A program made the translations under genes and the position numbers. 64,000 bases of DNA from Novisyntrophococcus fermenticellae (GTDB lineage: Bacteria; Bacillota; Clostridia; Lachnospirales; Lachnospiraceae), in NCBI RefSeq assembly GCF_018866245.1, contig NZ_CP076458.1:1116001-1180000 (forward strand). The letters run 5' to 3'. Shown here piece by piece: positions 7,919 through 16,922 of the stretch. The notes under the pieces are model-generated. The model had not been told where the DNA came from and made no database searches. It saw nothing but the letters and a program-made list of their open reading frames with translations. Within the stretch, counting starts at the first letter, position 1. Each line of letters starts with the position of its first letter.

Positions 7919-8747
7919 GATAAAAACAATCGTTCAAGTATGTAAGTATCAATTATCTTTGTAACGGAATGATGTAAAAACAAGTGTATTTTTTTTACTG
8001 CTATTTTTCTATATCGGGGGAATGATGTCACCTGTCAGAGAATTTTCCAAAGCGATGAATCAGGGTATTTCTTTATGGATGTTTCCTGTATTAATGAATG
8101 ATATGATTGTATCATTTATTACCTTTAGTCTTTGGTGCATTATGGTTTGCGAGGCGCCTTTTAAGAATGAGGGGTATTTGTATCTCGTTGGAAGAGCCGG
8201 AAAAGAAAATTGGGTTCTGGGTGAGATACTATTTTTAGTTCTTTTTTCAGGTGTTTTTACTTTTGGACTGGTGCTTTCAACGTTTATTTTCTCATTGCCA
8301 AGACTAGATTTCACACTAAACTGGGGGAAGGTAATTGGAACCTTGGCGTATACAGATGCTTCAACGGAATTTTCTATTCCCTTTTCTTTTCCAATCTCTA
8401 TGATGAGCAATGCTGCACCGCTTAAAACAATGCTTTTAAGTATACTCCTCGTATGGTGGGTAGCGTTCCTGTTATCCGCATTTATATTTACAATTAATCT
8501 TGTGTTTAAGACGAAACTTGGAGTGGCATTTTCCTGCTTCCTTGTGTTTTTTGATTTAACAATCTATAACATAATGGATTTACAAATAGGACGATATTCA
8601 CTTACCGCTATGTCCAGGCTTTCAAACTTGACTGGGCGTGCGCCGGACTTTTCTGTTCGGTGGGCTTTGTATTTTCTGATGATTCTTACCATTGGACTTG
8701 TGTTTATGTCTATTATTTGTACAAAGCATAGAAAGGGAATTGAATAG
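7911..8747 (+). pseudogene. Second exporter permease with in-frame TAA
   Basis: Translation begins at ATG 7911, overlapping the previous gene by eight bases, and reads MDRIKTIVQVCKYQLSL, a typical permease N-terminus. TAA at 7962-7964 interrupts it, but the same frame continues without a break as RNDVKTSVFFLLLFFYIGG through six hydrophobic segments to 8747. One base change explains the stop. A restart at ATG 8022 would give a 241-residue protein lacking the first helix and has only GGGGGAATG as a poor ribosome site. The exporter is probably impaired. Confidence 0.7.
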
Positions 8748-9389
8748 ATGAAATATGTTGTTGAAGTATCTAACGTTGACAAATCTTATGGAAAAACAAA
8801 AGTCCTGAATAATATAAACTTAAAATTATTATCAGGTAAAATCTATGGAATCATAGGCAGAAATGGATCCGGAAAAAGTGTATTGATGAAATGTATTTGT
8901 GGCTTTGTACATCCGGATGTGGGTGAAATACATGTATATGGAAGAAAAGTGGGAAAAGACGTAGAGTTTGCGCAAGATGTGGGTTTTATCATAGAAAGTC
9001 CAGGGTTCCTGCCTCAGTATAGTGCCTACAAGAACTTAGCATATTTCTATAGCATAAAAAACAAGATAGATAAAGACACTATAGAAAAATACATTCGTCT
9101 AGTAGGACTTGACCCCCATGATAAAAAGAAAGTGGGGAAATTTTCGATGGGAATGAAGCAGCGTTTGGGAATTGCGCAGGCAATCATGGAATCTCCAAGT
9201 CTGATTATTGTGGATGAACCATTTAATGGATTAGACATTTCAGGAGTACAAGAAATGAGGAATTTATTCTTAGAGATGAAGAAGGAAGGTAAAACGATTA
9301 TTTTAGTAAGCCATAATCGTGATGATATTAATATATTGTGTGATGAAGTCTATGAGATGGATCAAGGTGTTTTGAAACAGATGTATTAA
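8748..9389 (+). CDS. ABC exporter ATP-binding protein
   Basis: The 213-residue ATPase is complete: Walker A GRNGSGKS (about residues 37-44), signature FSMGMKQRLGIAQA, Walker B LIIVDEPFNGLD and the switch histidine in LVSHNRDD. It is of the CcmA/bacteriocin-exporter type that pairs with ABC-2 permeases and powers export at the inner face of the membrane. The start codon directly follows the stop of the interrupted permease gene. Its own sequence shows no damage. Confidence 0.9.
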   Translation: MKYVVEVSNVDKSYGKTKVLNNINLKLLSGKIYGIIGRNGSGKSVLMKCICGFVHPDVGEIHVYGRKVGKDVEFAQDVGFIIESPGFLPQYSAYKNLAYFYSIKNKIDKDTIEKYIRLVGLDPHDKKKVGKFSMGMKQRLGIAQAIMESPSLIIVDEPFNGLDISGVQEMRNLFLEMKKEGKTIILVSHNRDDINILCDEVYEMDQGVLKQMY

Positions 9390-9660
9390 AAAGATGTTGC
9401 TTGTTTATGATATGGCAGGCATTCAACTATTACAGAACGTTCCATCACCTCCTCAGCATTTCCGCTGTATAGGTGATACTGAATATTTGGATATTCACCT
9501 TGCAGCTTTTGGGCTGTTTGGGGGATAAGGCGCATGGCATCTGTTTCGCCACCGCCAATGTAAATGTCACCGCTAATGACCTCATTGGCCCTACTGATTT
9601 CGATTTCTGTTTTGGCTACCAAATCCATGATTTCCTGCGCCCGCTTACGAAGCAATAATC
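9386..9660 (-). pseudogene. LysR-family regulator fragment
   Basis: The minus-strand frame LLRKRAQEIMDLVAKTEIEI through SGDIYIGGGETDAMRLI to YHLYSGNAEEVMER is the hinge and first part of the effector domain of a LysR regulator. The DNA-binding domain is missing upstream and homology ends after residue MER, replaced by unrelated codons. No start is supported. It is a fragment of about 80 residues out of a usual 300. Confidence 0.8.
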
Positions 9661-9684
9661 CTTATGATTCACAATTCAGCAAAA

Positions 9685-9728
9685 GACCCCTATCGATATC
9701 GGCGTTCTAACGCATATCTACAGGGGTC
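9685..9728 (-). terminator. Terminator of zinc dehydrogenase gene
   Basis: GACCCC at 9685-9690 pairs with GGGGTC at 9723-9728. Inside, GATAT/ATATC and GCGT/ACGC extend the stem. Read on the minus strand, the hairpin is followed by TTTTGC, so it would end transcription of the dehydrogenase gene. Confidence 0.7.
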
Positions 9729-9754
9729 AACTTAATTACAGCTCTTTCTTTACA

Positions 9755-10804
9755 CTATTTGTCAATCCGAATGACTGCCTTCACAATATCCTCTTTATTA
9801 TTTACACTGCTGTCCATAGCATTCTGAACATCATCCAGATCAAAAATATCTGTTACAATACCCTTTAAATTCACTCTGCCTTCTGCCACCGCCTGAATTG
9901 CCAGCGGATAGATGTGGCGATAGCGGAATACGGACTTAATATTCAACTCTTTATCGCATATCATACTGGTGGGAAGGTTCATGTCTCCGGAGGCACTGTA
10001 GCCCACCTGAACCAGGGTTCCATCCTTGACTAACATCTCAATGCCCTGTCTGGCGCAGATTTCGTTTCCGGAAGTTTCGATGACCAGGTCGCATCCCCGT
10101 CCACCGGTAATTTCCATAATTTCCTGTACAGGATTTTTGTCCCTGCCGTTAATGACACCTGTTGCTCCAAGCTCCATGGCTTTTTCCAGACGTTTCTGCA
10201 TGATATCCACCACGTAGACTTCTGTAACCCCAAGAGCCTTCAGAGCCATCATAGAAACCAGGCCGATACAGCCGGATCCGGTAACTACAGCCACTTGTCC
10301 AAAATGTGCGCCGCCTTGTTTTGCAGCATGAAAGCCTACGGCTAAAGGTTCGATAAGAGCACCTTCCATGGTACTTAGATTGTCAGGAAGCTTAAAACAA
10401 AGGCCTGCTTCATGCGCCACATATTCCTGAAATACACCATCCACCGGAGGGGTTGCAAAGAAGATAACATCCGGACAAAGGTTATAGCGTCCTGTGCGGC
10501 AGAATTCACAGTGGCCGCAGGTCTTGCCAGGTTCAAGTGCTACACGGTCACCGACTTTCAAGTCTTTAATATCCTTTCCGACCTCTACTACGGTTCCACC
10601 TGACTCATGGCCCAGGACAAAGGGCGGCTTTACAACGTAGTCACCAATCCGCCCGTTTTCATAATAATGAAGATCCGAGCCACAGATTCCCACGTACTCC
10701 AGTTTTACCAATACTTCATTGTCTTTTGGCACCGGAACAGGGCGTTCCTCAAATCCCATTTTCCGGATACCATTCATTACAGCTACTTTCATTGTTTTTT
10801 TCAT
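9755..10804 (-). CDS. Zinc-dependent polyol/alcohol dehydrogenase
   Basis: This 349-residue protein is a medium-chain dehydrogenase of the sorbitol/xylitol type. Catalytic zinc ligands are Cys41 (GICGSDLHYYENG), His66 and Glu67. The structural zinc has Cys96, 99, 102 and 110. The NAD-binding fold carries GSGCIGLV. AGGAGGT lies just before ATG 10804. It would oxidise a polyol or sugar alcohol to a keto compound with NAD. It is divergent from the ribose-type transporter, and a shared promoter region suggests joint control, perhaps by the ROK protein at 15773. The exact substrate cannot be told. Confidence 0.85.
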   Translation of the reverse strand: MKKTMKVAVMNGIRKMGFEERPVPVPKDNEVLVKLEYVGICGSDLHYYENGRIGDYVVKPPFVLGHESGGTVVEVGKDIKDLKVGDRVALEPGKTCGHCEFCRTGRYNLCPDVIFFATPPVDGVFQEYVAHEAGLCFKLPDNLSTMEGALIEPLAVGFHAAKQGGAHFGQVAVVTGSGCIGLVSMMALKALGVTEVYVVDIMQKRLEKAMELGATGVINGRDKNPVQEIMEITGGRGCDLVIETSGNEICARQGIEMLVKDGTLVQVGYSASGDMNLPTSMICDKELNIKSVFRYRHIYPLAIQAVAEGRVNLKGIVTDIFDLDDVQNAMDSSVNNKEDIVKAVIRIDK

Positions 10805-11142
10805 GAAATATATACCTCCTGAGTTATATAAATTTAAATTGAAACAACTTTATAAAAACGATTATAAAAGTATAATATTAATTATAAAATTTATTATACA
10901 ATCTGTCAATCATAATTTAAAAATGATAGAATGTTAAAATATATACAAATCAGATATAAAATTTTAAAAAAAAATAGTTGACATGTACAAGACGGAGGGT
11001 TATTATAGAGACACTTAATAAATAACTTTTAAAAACATACTTTAAAAGTGGAGGAAAAGATGAATGGAGAGAAAATTTAACCAGAGTTTTTGGGGTGTGA
11101 CAGGGAAAACTTTGTGTATTTTATTCAAAGGGGGTGTAATGG
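10805..11142 (+). promoter_or_regulatory. Divergent promoter region of sugar cluster
   Basis: This 340-base AT-rich gap separates the dehydrogenase from the transporter. For the transporter direction TTGACA at 10978-10983 and TATTAT at 11001-11006 are spaced 17 bases. GGGGG at about 11130-11134 serves ATG 11143. A six-codon frame at 11060 has no clear role. I could not point to a definite operator. Confidence 0.65.
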
Positions 11143-12654
11143 ATGGAAGAAAATCAGATAATACTTGAGTTACGGCATATATCCAAGTATTTTCCAGGTG
11201 TAAAAGCACTTGATGATGTAAACTTCCAATTGAAGAAGGGGACAGTACATGTTCTGTGTGGAGAAAATGGAGCCGGAAAGTCCACATTGATGAAGATAAT
11301 AGACGGAGTTTATCAGGCGGATAAGGGTGATATTTTCATCAATGGTGAAAAGGTGCTCATCAGGGATCCTATGCATGCAAAGGCCAACGGAATTGCCATG
11401 ATTTTCCAGGAGCTTTCCTATGTGCCGGACATGACACTGGAAGAAAATCTATGTCTGGGCAGCTGGCCGAAGAAAGGGGCACGTATTGACTGGAGGAATA
11501 TACGCAGCCGCACCAACAAGCTTATGAAGCAGGAAGGTTTGCATTATGCACCGGATGTGAAACTCCGCAGTCTCAGTGTGTCCGATATTCAGATGATAGA
11601 AATTTTGAAGGCTGTCTCATACGATGCAGGAATTATTATTATGGACGAGCCAACCTCGGCAATTACCGATAAAGAAGTACAGGTTCTTTTTAAAAAGATT
11701 GCAGAACTGAAAGCACGGGGAGCCAGTATTATCTATATTTCCCATAAGATGGACGAAATTTTTAAAATCGCGGATGAGATTACGGTGTTTCGTGACGGCA
11801 AATCCATCATTACCGAAGATGCTAAAAATCTTACGGTAGATCAGGTAGTCGAGTATATGGTGGGGAGGAAGATTGAAAATCAATATCCGAAAGAAACCCT
11901 TCCGATCGGAGACGAAATTCTCCGTGTGGAGAAACTGACACAGCCCGGAGTCTTTGAACATGTCAACTTTCATGTAAATGCAGGGGAAATTGTGGGTTTT
12001 GCCGGATTGATGGGAGCCGGACGTACGGAAATTATGCGGGCGCTGTTTGGTCTGGACCCATATTCTTCCGGGACAATTAAAATTCATGGAAAAGAAGTAC
12101 ATATTAAAAATGTCAGACAAAGTATCAGGAATGGACTGGCGATGCTGACAGAAGAAAGGCGCCGGACGGGGATTGTTCCAATCTTGAGTGTAAAATATAA
12201 TACGACGCTGGCATCTCTGGATAAAGTAATATATAAGGGCTTTCTCCATACAGGCACAGAAGATGCAATTGTAAAAGAGGCGTGCGAAAGCATGAACGTT
12301 AAGATGCCGAATCTGGATGCTGCGATTGCGAATCTGAGTGGCGGAAACCAGCAGAAAGTGGTGCTGGCGAAGTGGCTGATTTGTGACCCGGAAATCTTGA
12401 TTGCGGATGAACCAACCCGTGGGATTGATGTAGGTGCAAAGCGCGAGATATATGAACTAATGAATAAATTCGCATCCAAGGGGAAAGGGATTATCATGAT
12501 TTCTTCGGAACTGCCGGAGCTGATTGGCGTCTGTGACCGGATTTATGTTGTGAGTGAAGGGCATATTGCCGGAATGTTGTCCAGAACAGAATTTTCGCAG
12601 GAGTCAATTATGCAGCTGGCCGTTTCCAACGTTCAGAAAGAAGAGGAGGCATAA
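11143..12654 (+). CDS. Ribose-type sugar ABC transporter ATPase
   Basis: A 503-residue duplicated ATPase of the RbsA/MglA class. The first domain has GENGAGKS (residues about 40-47) and Walker B GIIIMDEPTSAI; the second has the usual degenerate Walker A GLMGAGRT, the signature [14 protein letters not shown] and ILIADEPTRGID. It powers import through the permease encoded six bases downstream. I chose ATG 11143 because an overlapping ATG at 11138 is out of frame. Such transporters carry ribose, galactose, xylose or related monosaccharides and polyols. An 81-base relic of a paralogue lies at 76-156. Confidence 0.9.
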   Translation: MEENQIILELRHISKYFPGVKALDDVNFQLKKGTVHVLCGENGAGKSTLMKIIDGVYQADKGDIFINGEKVLIRDPMHAKANGIAMIFQELSYVPDMTLEENLCLGSWPKKGARIDWRNIRSRTNKLMKQEGLHYAPDVKLRSLSVSDIQMIEILKAVSYDAGIIIMDEPTSAITDKEVQVLFKKIAELKARGASIIYISHKMDEIFKIADEITVFRDGKSIITEDAKNLTVDQVVEYMVGRKIENQYPKETLPIGDEILRVEKLTQPGVFEHVNFHVNAGEIVGFAGLMGAGRTEIMRALFGLDPYSSGTIKIHGKEVHIKNVRQSIRNGLAMLTEERRRTGIVPILSVKYNTTLASLDKVIYKGFLHTGTEDAIVKEACESMNVKMPNLDAAIANLSGGNQQKVVLAKWLICDPEILIADEPTRGIDVGAKREIYELMNKFASKGKGIIMISSELPELIGVCDRIYVVSEGHIAGMLSRTEFSQESIMQLAVSNVQKEEEA

Positions 12655-12660
12655 GTTATC

Positions 12661-13626
12661 ATGAATACAGGAAAAACCACAGATGTTAAAAAGCTTTTTT
12701 CTAAATATAGTATTATATTAATTTTAATTCTAATCATGGTAGTCTGCACGTTTGCCAACAGAAGTTTTTTAAGTGCCAGTAACCTGATTAATGTCTGTCG
12801 CCAGCAATCTGTTACGATTATTATTGCTTTTGGTGAGATGGCGTTAATCATATGCGGGCAGTTGGATCTGTCATGTGGAGCTGTCATTGCTCTTGCGGGC
12901 TGCCTGTCTGTTTCAACGTATAAAGCCAGCGGGAATATGCTGCTTGCCTTTGCTGTTGCAATCGGTGTCGCAGTGTTCGTTAATCTGCTGAATGGAATAA
13001 TGGTTACAAAATTTAAGGCACCCGCATTTATTGCCACACTTGCAACACAAACCATGGCCCGGGGTGCGGCTCTGTATATTACAAGCGGACAGAATATCTA
13101 CGAAATCGGTAAATATACAGTTGTGGGTCAGGGGTCACTGGGACCTGTTCCGATTCCGGTTATCTTTATGATTTGTATTTTTGCCCTGATGGCTTACTTT
13201 ATGCGGAATACGCGTTGGGGGCGTTCTACATATGCAGTGGGAGGTAATGCTGAGGCAGCCAATGCGTCCGGAATCAATACGAAGCTGGTAATTATGAAAG
13301 CTTATCTGCTTAACGGAGTTCTTGTGGGCATTGCAGCGGTACTTTTCATGTCACGCGTAAATGGTGGTCTTCCGGCAGGTGCTGCAGGGTATGAAATGGA
13401 TGGCCTGACTGCAACTATCGTTGGAGGGACAAGCTTTACAGGAGGAATCGGTACCCCATGGGGGACCGTAGTCGGTGCTTTCGTGGTTGGCTTCCTGGGG
13501 AATATCATGAATCTGATGTCGATTGATTCATATATTCAGCAGATTGTGCGAGGGGCAATTATAGCTTTCGCAGTAATCTGGGATATTTATTCAAAATCTC
13601 GTCAGACCTATAAAAAGGGAAAGTAA
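12661..13626 (+). CDS. Ribose-type sugar ABC transporter permease
   Basis: The 321-residue protein has eight to ten hydrophobic segments and the RbsC hallmarks LIICGQLDLSCGAVIALAG near residues 61-80, KAPAFIATLATQTMARG, and GGTSFTGGIGTPWGT in the last third. It forms the membrane channel for the ATPase upstream. The gene follows that stop by six bases and shares its operon. A small stem-loop near 13640-13657 separates it from the binding-protein gene, which is often expressed more strongly. Confidence 0.9.
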   Translation: MNTGKTTDVKKLFSKYSIILILILIMVVCTFANRSFLSASNLINVCRQQSVTIIIAFGEMALIICGQLDLSCGAVIALAGCLSVSTYKASGNMLLAFAVAIGVAVFVNLLNGIMVTKFKAPAFIATLATQTMARGAALYITSGQNIYEIGKYTVVGQGSLGPVPIPVIFMICIFALMAYFMRNTRWGRSTYAVGGNAEAANASGINTKLVIMKAYLLNGVLVGIAAVLFMSRVNGGLPAGAAGYEMDGLTATIVGGTSFTGGIGTPWGTVVGAFVVGFLGNIMNLMSIDSYIQQIVRGAIIAFAVIWDIYSKSRQTYKKGK

Positions 13627-13694
13627 ATATAGTAATTCGCTTTGCAGCTTCGCAGAGCAGATTATAAAAATGAATGTAAATGGGAGGAAGCATT

Positions 13695-14804
13695 ATGAGG
13701 AAAAAGGCTTTAGCATTATTGTGTGCAGTTGTGTTGGGAGGTTCACTTGCAGCCTGCGGTTCGTCGGGCGGTTCAAACGCCGCTGCAAATTCTGTTTCAT
13801 CAGGTTCCGCTAAGAGCGGGACTAAGGAAACATCAGGTTCTTCGGAAACCAAGACTGGTGGATTTAAGGTTGCATATATTGCACGTAACCAGTCAGATCC
13901 TTTTGCGGCAGAACTGGTAAATCAATTTACATTGCAGGCAAAGGAGTATGCGGATACTTTTACGCTGGACACCTTTGATTCTCAGGCCGACAGCGAGAAA
14001 GAAAACTCGATTATTGAAGATTGTATCACAAAAAAATACGATTGTATCATCATCCAGCCGAACGATGGAGAGTTGCAGAGACCGTATTGTCAGAAGATTC
14101 TGGATGCAGGCATTTTCTGTATTACTACGAATGCGGCAATCCGAGATCTTAAGGGAGGTTCCTGGGTGGATGGTGACCCATATGCGCAGGGAGAGGCGAT
14201 TGCCAAACTTGCCGCAGAAAATGTTCCCAAGAACGGTGTTGTCGGCATATTGAACTGTATGCCTGGAAACTTTCATACCACACAGCGTTATGAGGCAATC
14301 AAGGCAGAGTTTATTGAGAAGAGAAAAGACTGCAACATCATTGGAGACTTCATGGAAGAAGAATCCACAGAGGCTGCCGCTATGGCAACCATGGAAGACT
14401 GGGCAACATCCTATGGTCGTATTGACTGTATGCTTACCACTGCGGATTTGCTGGGAAATGGTGCTTATGAAGCTGTGAAGGATAATTCCACTTATGATGG
14501 CATGCAGATCTATTCGGTAGACTGCCTGGCGAAAACTGTTCTTGAAATTAAGGATGGGGTCTATACAGCAGCGGTATACCAGAACCCTCCGGCACTGGCA
14601 GCGGCAAATCTGGCAGCAGCAAACAAGCTTCTGACAGGTGAGGAGACGGTTGTTGAAACATCGGTTGATTCCTTACTTTGCACTTCTGATAATGTGGATC
14701 AGTTCATTCAGATGTATATCGATCAGGGACAGATTACAGAAGACGAGGCAGCACAGCATAGTTATACAGCAGGAAGCGCTAAATCCATACTTGATGAGCA
14801 GTAA
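13695..14804 (+). CDS. Sugar-binding lipoprotein of ABC transporter
   Basis: GGGAGGAAG precedes ATG 13695. The signal peptide ends in LAACG (lipid-modified Cys21) and is followed by a Ser/Gly/Ala-rich linker to about residue 55. The rest is the periplasmic-binding-protein type 1 fold of RbsB relatives: VAYIARNQSDPFAAELVNQF, CIIIQPNDGELQRP and later VDCLAKTVLEIKDGVY. It captures the sugar outside and delivers it to the permease. An intrinsic terminator follows, so the enzymes downstream may be transcribed at a lower level. Confidence 0.88.
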   Translation: MRKKALALLCAVVLGGSLAACGSSGGSNAAANSVSSGSAKSGTKETSGSSETKTGGFKVAYIARNQSDPFAAELVNQFTLQAKEYADTFTLDTFDSQADSEKENSIIEDCITKKYDCIIIQPNDGELQRPYCQKILDAGIFCITTNAAIRDLKGGSWVDGDPYAQGEAIAKLAAENVPKNGVVGILNCMPGNFHTTQRYEAIKAEFIEKRKDCNIIGDFMEEESTEAAAMATMEDWATSYGRIDCMLTTADLLGNGAYEAVKDNSTYDGMQIYSVDCLAKTVLEIKDGVYTAAVYQNPPALAAANLAAANKLLTGEETVVETSVDSLLCTSDNVDQFIQMYIDQGQITEDEAAQHSYTAGSAKSILDEQ

Positions 14805-14820
14805 GAAACAGATATAAAAA

Positions 14821-14865
14821 AGCGCTTTGGAAAATGCATAGTATATTTTTCAAAGCGCCTTTTAA
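14821..14865 (+). terminator. Intrinsic terminator after sugar-binding gene
   Basis: AGCGCTTTG at 14821-14829 pairs with CAAAGCGC at 14851-14858 and runs into CTTTT. The stem is partly extended by A/T pairs. It probably reduces read-through from the transporter genes into the metabolic genes. Confidence 0.6.
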
Positions 14866-14884
14866 AATTAAGGAGGAGAATGTG

Positions 14885-15649
14885 ATGTATTTAGAAGATG
14901 TGTTTGGATTGAAAGGGAAAGTTGCCATTGTAACCGGGGGACGAAGAGGCATCGGTCAGGTAGTGGCTTGCGGACTCGCAAAAGCCGGGGCTGAGGTGGT
15001 TATTTTCAGCAGGACATTGTCCCGGGAAACGGTAAAGATGATTATAGAAGAAGGGGGAAAGGCTTATGATATTGCAGTTGATGTGACGGATGAAAAGGGT
15101 GTGGATGATGCCGTAGCAGAGGTGATGAAACGTTCCGGACATATCGATGTAGTGTTTAATAATGCCGGAATCTGCATCCATGAGGATACGCTGACAGCTA
15201 CTGTTGAAGCGTGGAGAAAAGTCATTGATGTAAATCTTACGGGAGAGTATATTATGGCACGTGCGGTGGGGAAGGTAATGATTGAAAATAAAATTCATGG
15301 AAGCATTATTAACATGGCATCCATGTCCGGAACAATTGTAAATATTCCTCAGTGGCAGGCGTCTTACAATGCTTCCAAGGCGGGGGTGATTCATATGACG
15401 AAATCCCTGGCAATAGAGTGGGCAGATTACGGGATTCGTGTAAACAGCTTAAGTCCCGGTTACATAGCTACACCAATGTCGGAGGATACACCACGGGAAT
15501 TGAAAGATGCATGGATGCCTCTGATTCCTCAGCACCGTATGGGTAAGCCGGAAGAATTAATTCCAGCGATTCTTTATCTGGCATGTGACGCATCCGGATA
15601 TACAACAGGATCCGATGTGATTGTTGATGGAGGATATGTCTCATTTTGA
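14885..15649 (+). CDS. SDR-family sugar/polyol dehydrogenase
   Basis: AAGGAGGAG precedes ATG 14885. The 254-residue protein is a classical short-chain dehydrogenase: cofactor motif TGGRRGIGQ near residue 17, NNAG, and catalytic Ser in MASMSG with YNASKAG (Tyr-x-x-x-Lys); the C-terminus has the usual GYTTGSDVIVDGG. It would interconvert a hydroxyl and keto group using NAD(P). Lying between the transporter and the aldolase/kinase genes, it probably does the second redox step of the pathway, alongside the divergent zinc dehydrogenase. Confidence 0.87.
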   Translation: MYLEDVFGLKGKVAIVTGGRRGIGQVVACGLAKAGAEVVIFSRTLSRETVKMIIEEGGKAYDIAVDVTDEKGVDDAVAEVMKRSGHIDVVFNNAGICIHEDTLTATVEAWRKVIDVNLTGEYIMARAVGKVMIENKIHGSIINMASMSGTIVNIPQWQASYNASKAGVIHMTKSLAIEWADYGIRVNSLSPGYIATPMSEDTPRELKDAWMPLIPQHRMGKPEELIPAILYLACDASGYTTGSDVIVDGGYVSF

Positions 15650-15772
15650 TGTAGGAAGATGCTGCCGGCAGTACCCTGAAAATCATCAAATCCGATATTA
15701 CTTGAAAAATATCCGGATATGTTATAAATTGATAGTAATATGCAGAAAATGCACCGGAAGGAGAATAGTGAT

Positions 15773-16897
15773 TTGCTCGATAAAGCAACCAATATAGAAC
15801 TGAAACGAATAAACAAAAACAATATTTACCGTACGGTAATTGCTCAGAAAAAAATATCAAAACAGGAGATTGCTTATCGGTTGAATCTCAGCCTTCCTAC
15901 AGTTGCGCAAAATCTGAATGAATTGATGGAGATTGGACTGGTGGAACAACAGGGAACCTTTCAGTCCACAGGAGGCAGGAAAGCAAAGATTATTTCCAGT
16001 AATCCGACGGCCAGAGCAGCTCTGGGACTGGATATTACCCAAAATCATGTGAATCTGGTCATGGTTGATCTGGAGGCAAGTGTTTTAAGCTCTGTACGGA
16101 GACGGATACCCTTCCGGGCAGATGAGAGATATTTTCAGACCTTAAAATGCATGATTCATGACATGGTGAAGAGCGCAGGCGTGCTTCCTAATCATATTCT
16201 GGGAGTGGGAATCTCTCTGCCTGCCATTCTGGGAGAGGATGACAGGACTTTGAAATATGCGCCGCTTCTGGAGGAGCCTCTGGACTTGTATCAGGATCTG
16301 AGCACATATATCGATTATCCATATCGCTTTATTAATGATGCCAACGCAGGAGGGTTTGCTGAATTGTACTCAGGAAAGACGGGGAAAAACGCACTTTATC
16401 TTTTACTTAGCAACACAGTAGGCGGAGCCATAATTATGGACGGAAAGCTGTACTGTGGGGAAGGCCGCCGCGGAGGAGAGTTCGGACATATGACACTGGT
16501 TCCGGATGGGCGTCCCTGCTATTGCGGTAAAATTGGCTGTGTTGATGCATATTGTTCTGCACTGCTTTTGTCGAATACGACAGGAGGGGACTTGGAAAAA
16601 TTCTTTGAGAGGCTGGAAGCGGGTGATGAAAAGTGCAGGGCGGTGTGGGAAGAATATCTGCATTACCTTGTAATTGTGATTAACAATCTACAGGTGAGCT
16701 TTGACTGCGATGTTGTTCTGGGCGGATATGTAGGATGGCATCTGGATCCCTATCTGGAAGAAATTAAAAAAAGGGTTATTGCACGCTGTAATTTTCAGAC
16801 AGATGGCTCCTATCTTCATGTCAGCCATCTGAATGCAGAAGCATCAGCACTGGGAGCGGCACTTTTTTATATTGATGAGTTTATAAAACAAGTATAG
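15773..16897 (+). CDS. ROK-family repressor
   Basis: The N-terminus is a helix-turn-helix (ISKQEIAYRLNLSLPTVAQNLNEL), followed by a ROK sugar-kinase-like fold: LGLDITQNHVNLVMVDLE, the sugar-site motif GGEFGHM and zinc-type cysteines CYCGKIGCVDAYCS. Proteins with both parts are repressors of the NagC/XylR type that respond to the sugar. I prefer TTG 15773 because AAGGAG lies nine bases before it; ATG 15740 is in frame but has no such site. It probably controls this sugar cluster and senses its substrate or an intermediate. Confidence 0.83.
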   Translation: MLDKATNIELKRINKNNIYRTVIAQKKISKQEIAYRLNLSLPTVAQNLNELMEIGLVEQQGTFQSTGGRKAKIISSNPTARAALGLDITQNHVNLVMVDLEASVLSSVRRRIPFRADERYFQTLKCMIHDMVKSAGVLPNHILGVGISLPAILGEDDRTLKYAPLLEEPLDLYQDLSTYIDYPYRFINDANAGGFAELYSGKTGKNALYLLLSNTVGGAIIMDGKLYCGEGRRGGEFGHMTLVPDGRPCYCGKIGCVDAYCSALLLSNTTGGDLEKFFERLEAGDEKCRAVWEEYLHYLVIVINNLQVSFDCDVVLGGYVGWHLDPYLEEIKKRVIARCNFQTDGSYLHVSHLNAEASALGAALFYIDEFIKQV

Positions 16898-16922
16898 AAT
16901 TTTTAGAATGGAGGGCTTGCCC

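Noticed and set aside
1978..7964. TAA read as sense codon (altered genetic code)
   Set aside because: In-frame TAA occurs in two genes, but these lie in a region with frameshifts and truncations, and TAA is the normal stop of intact genes throughout the window.
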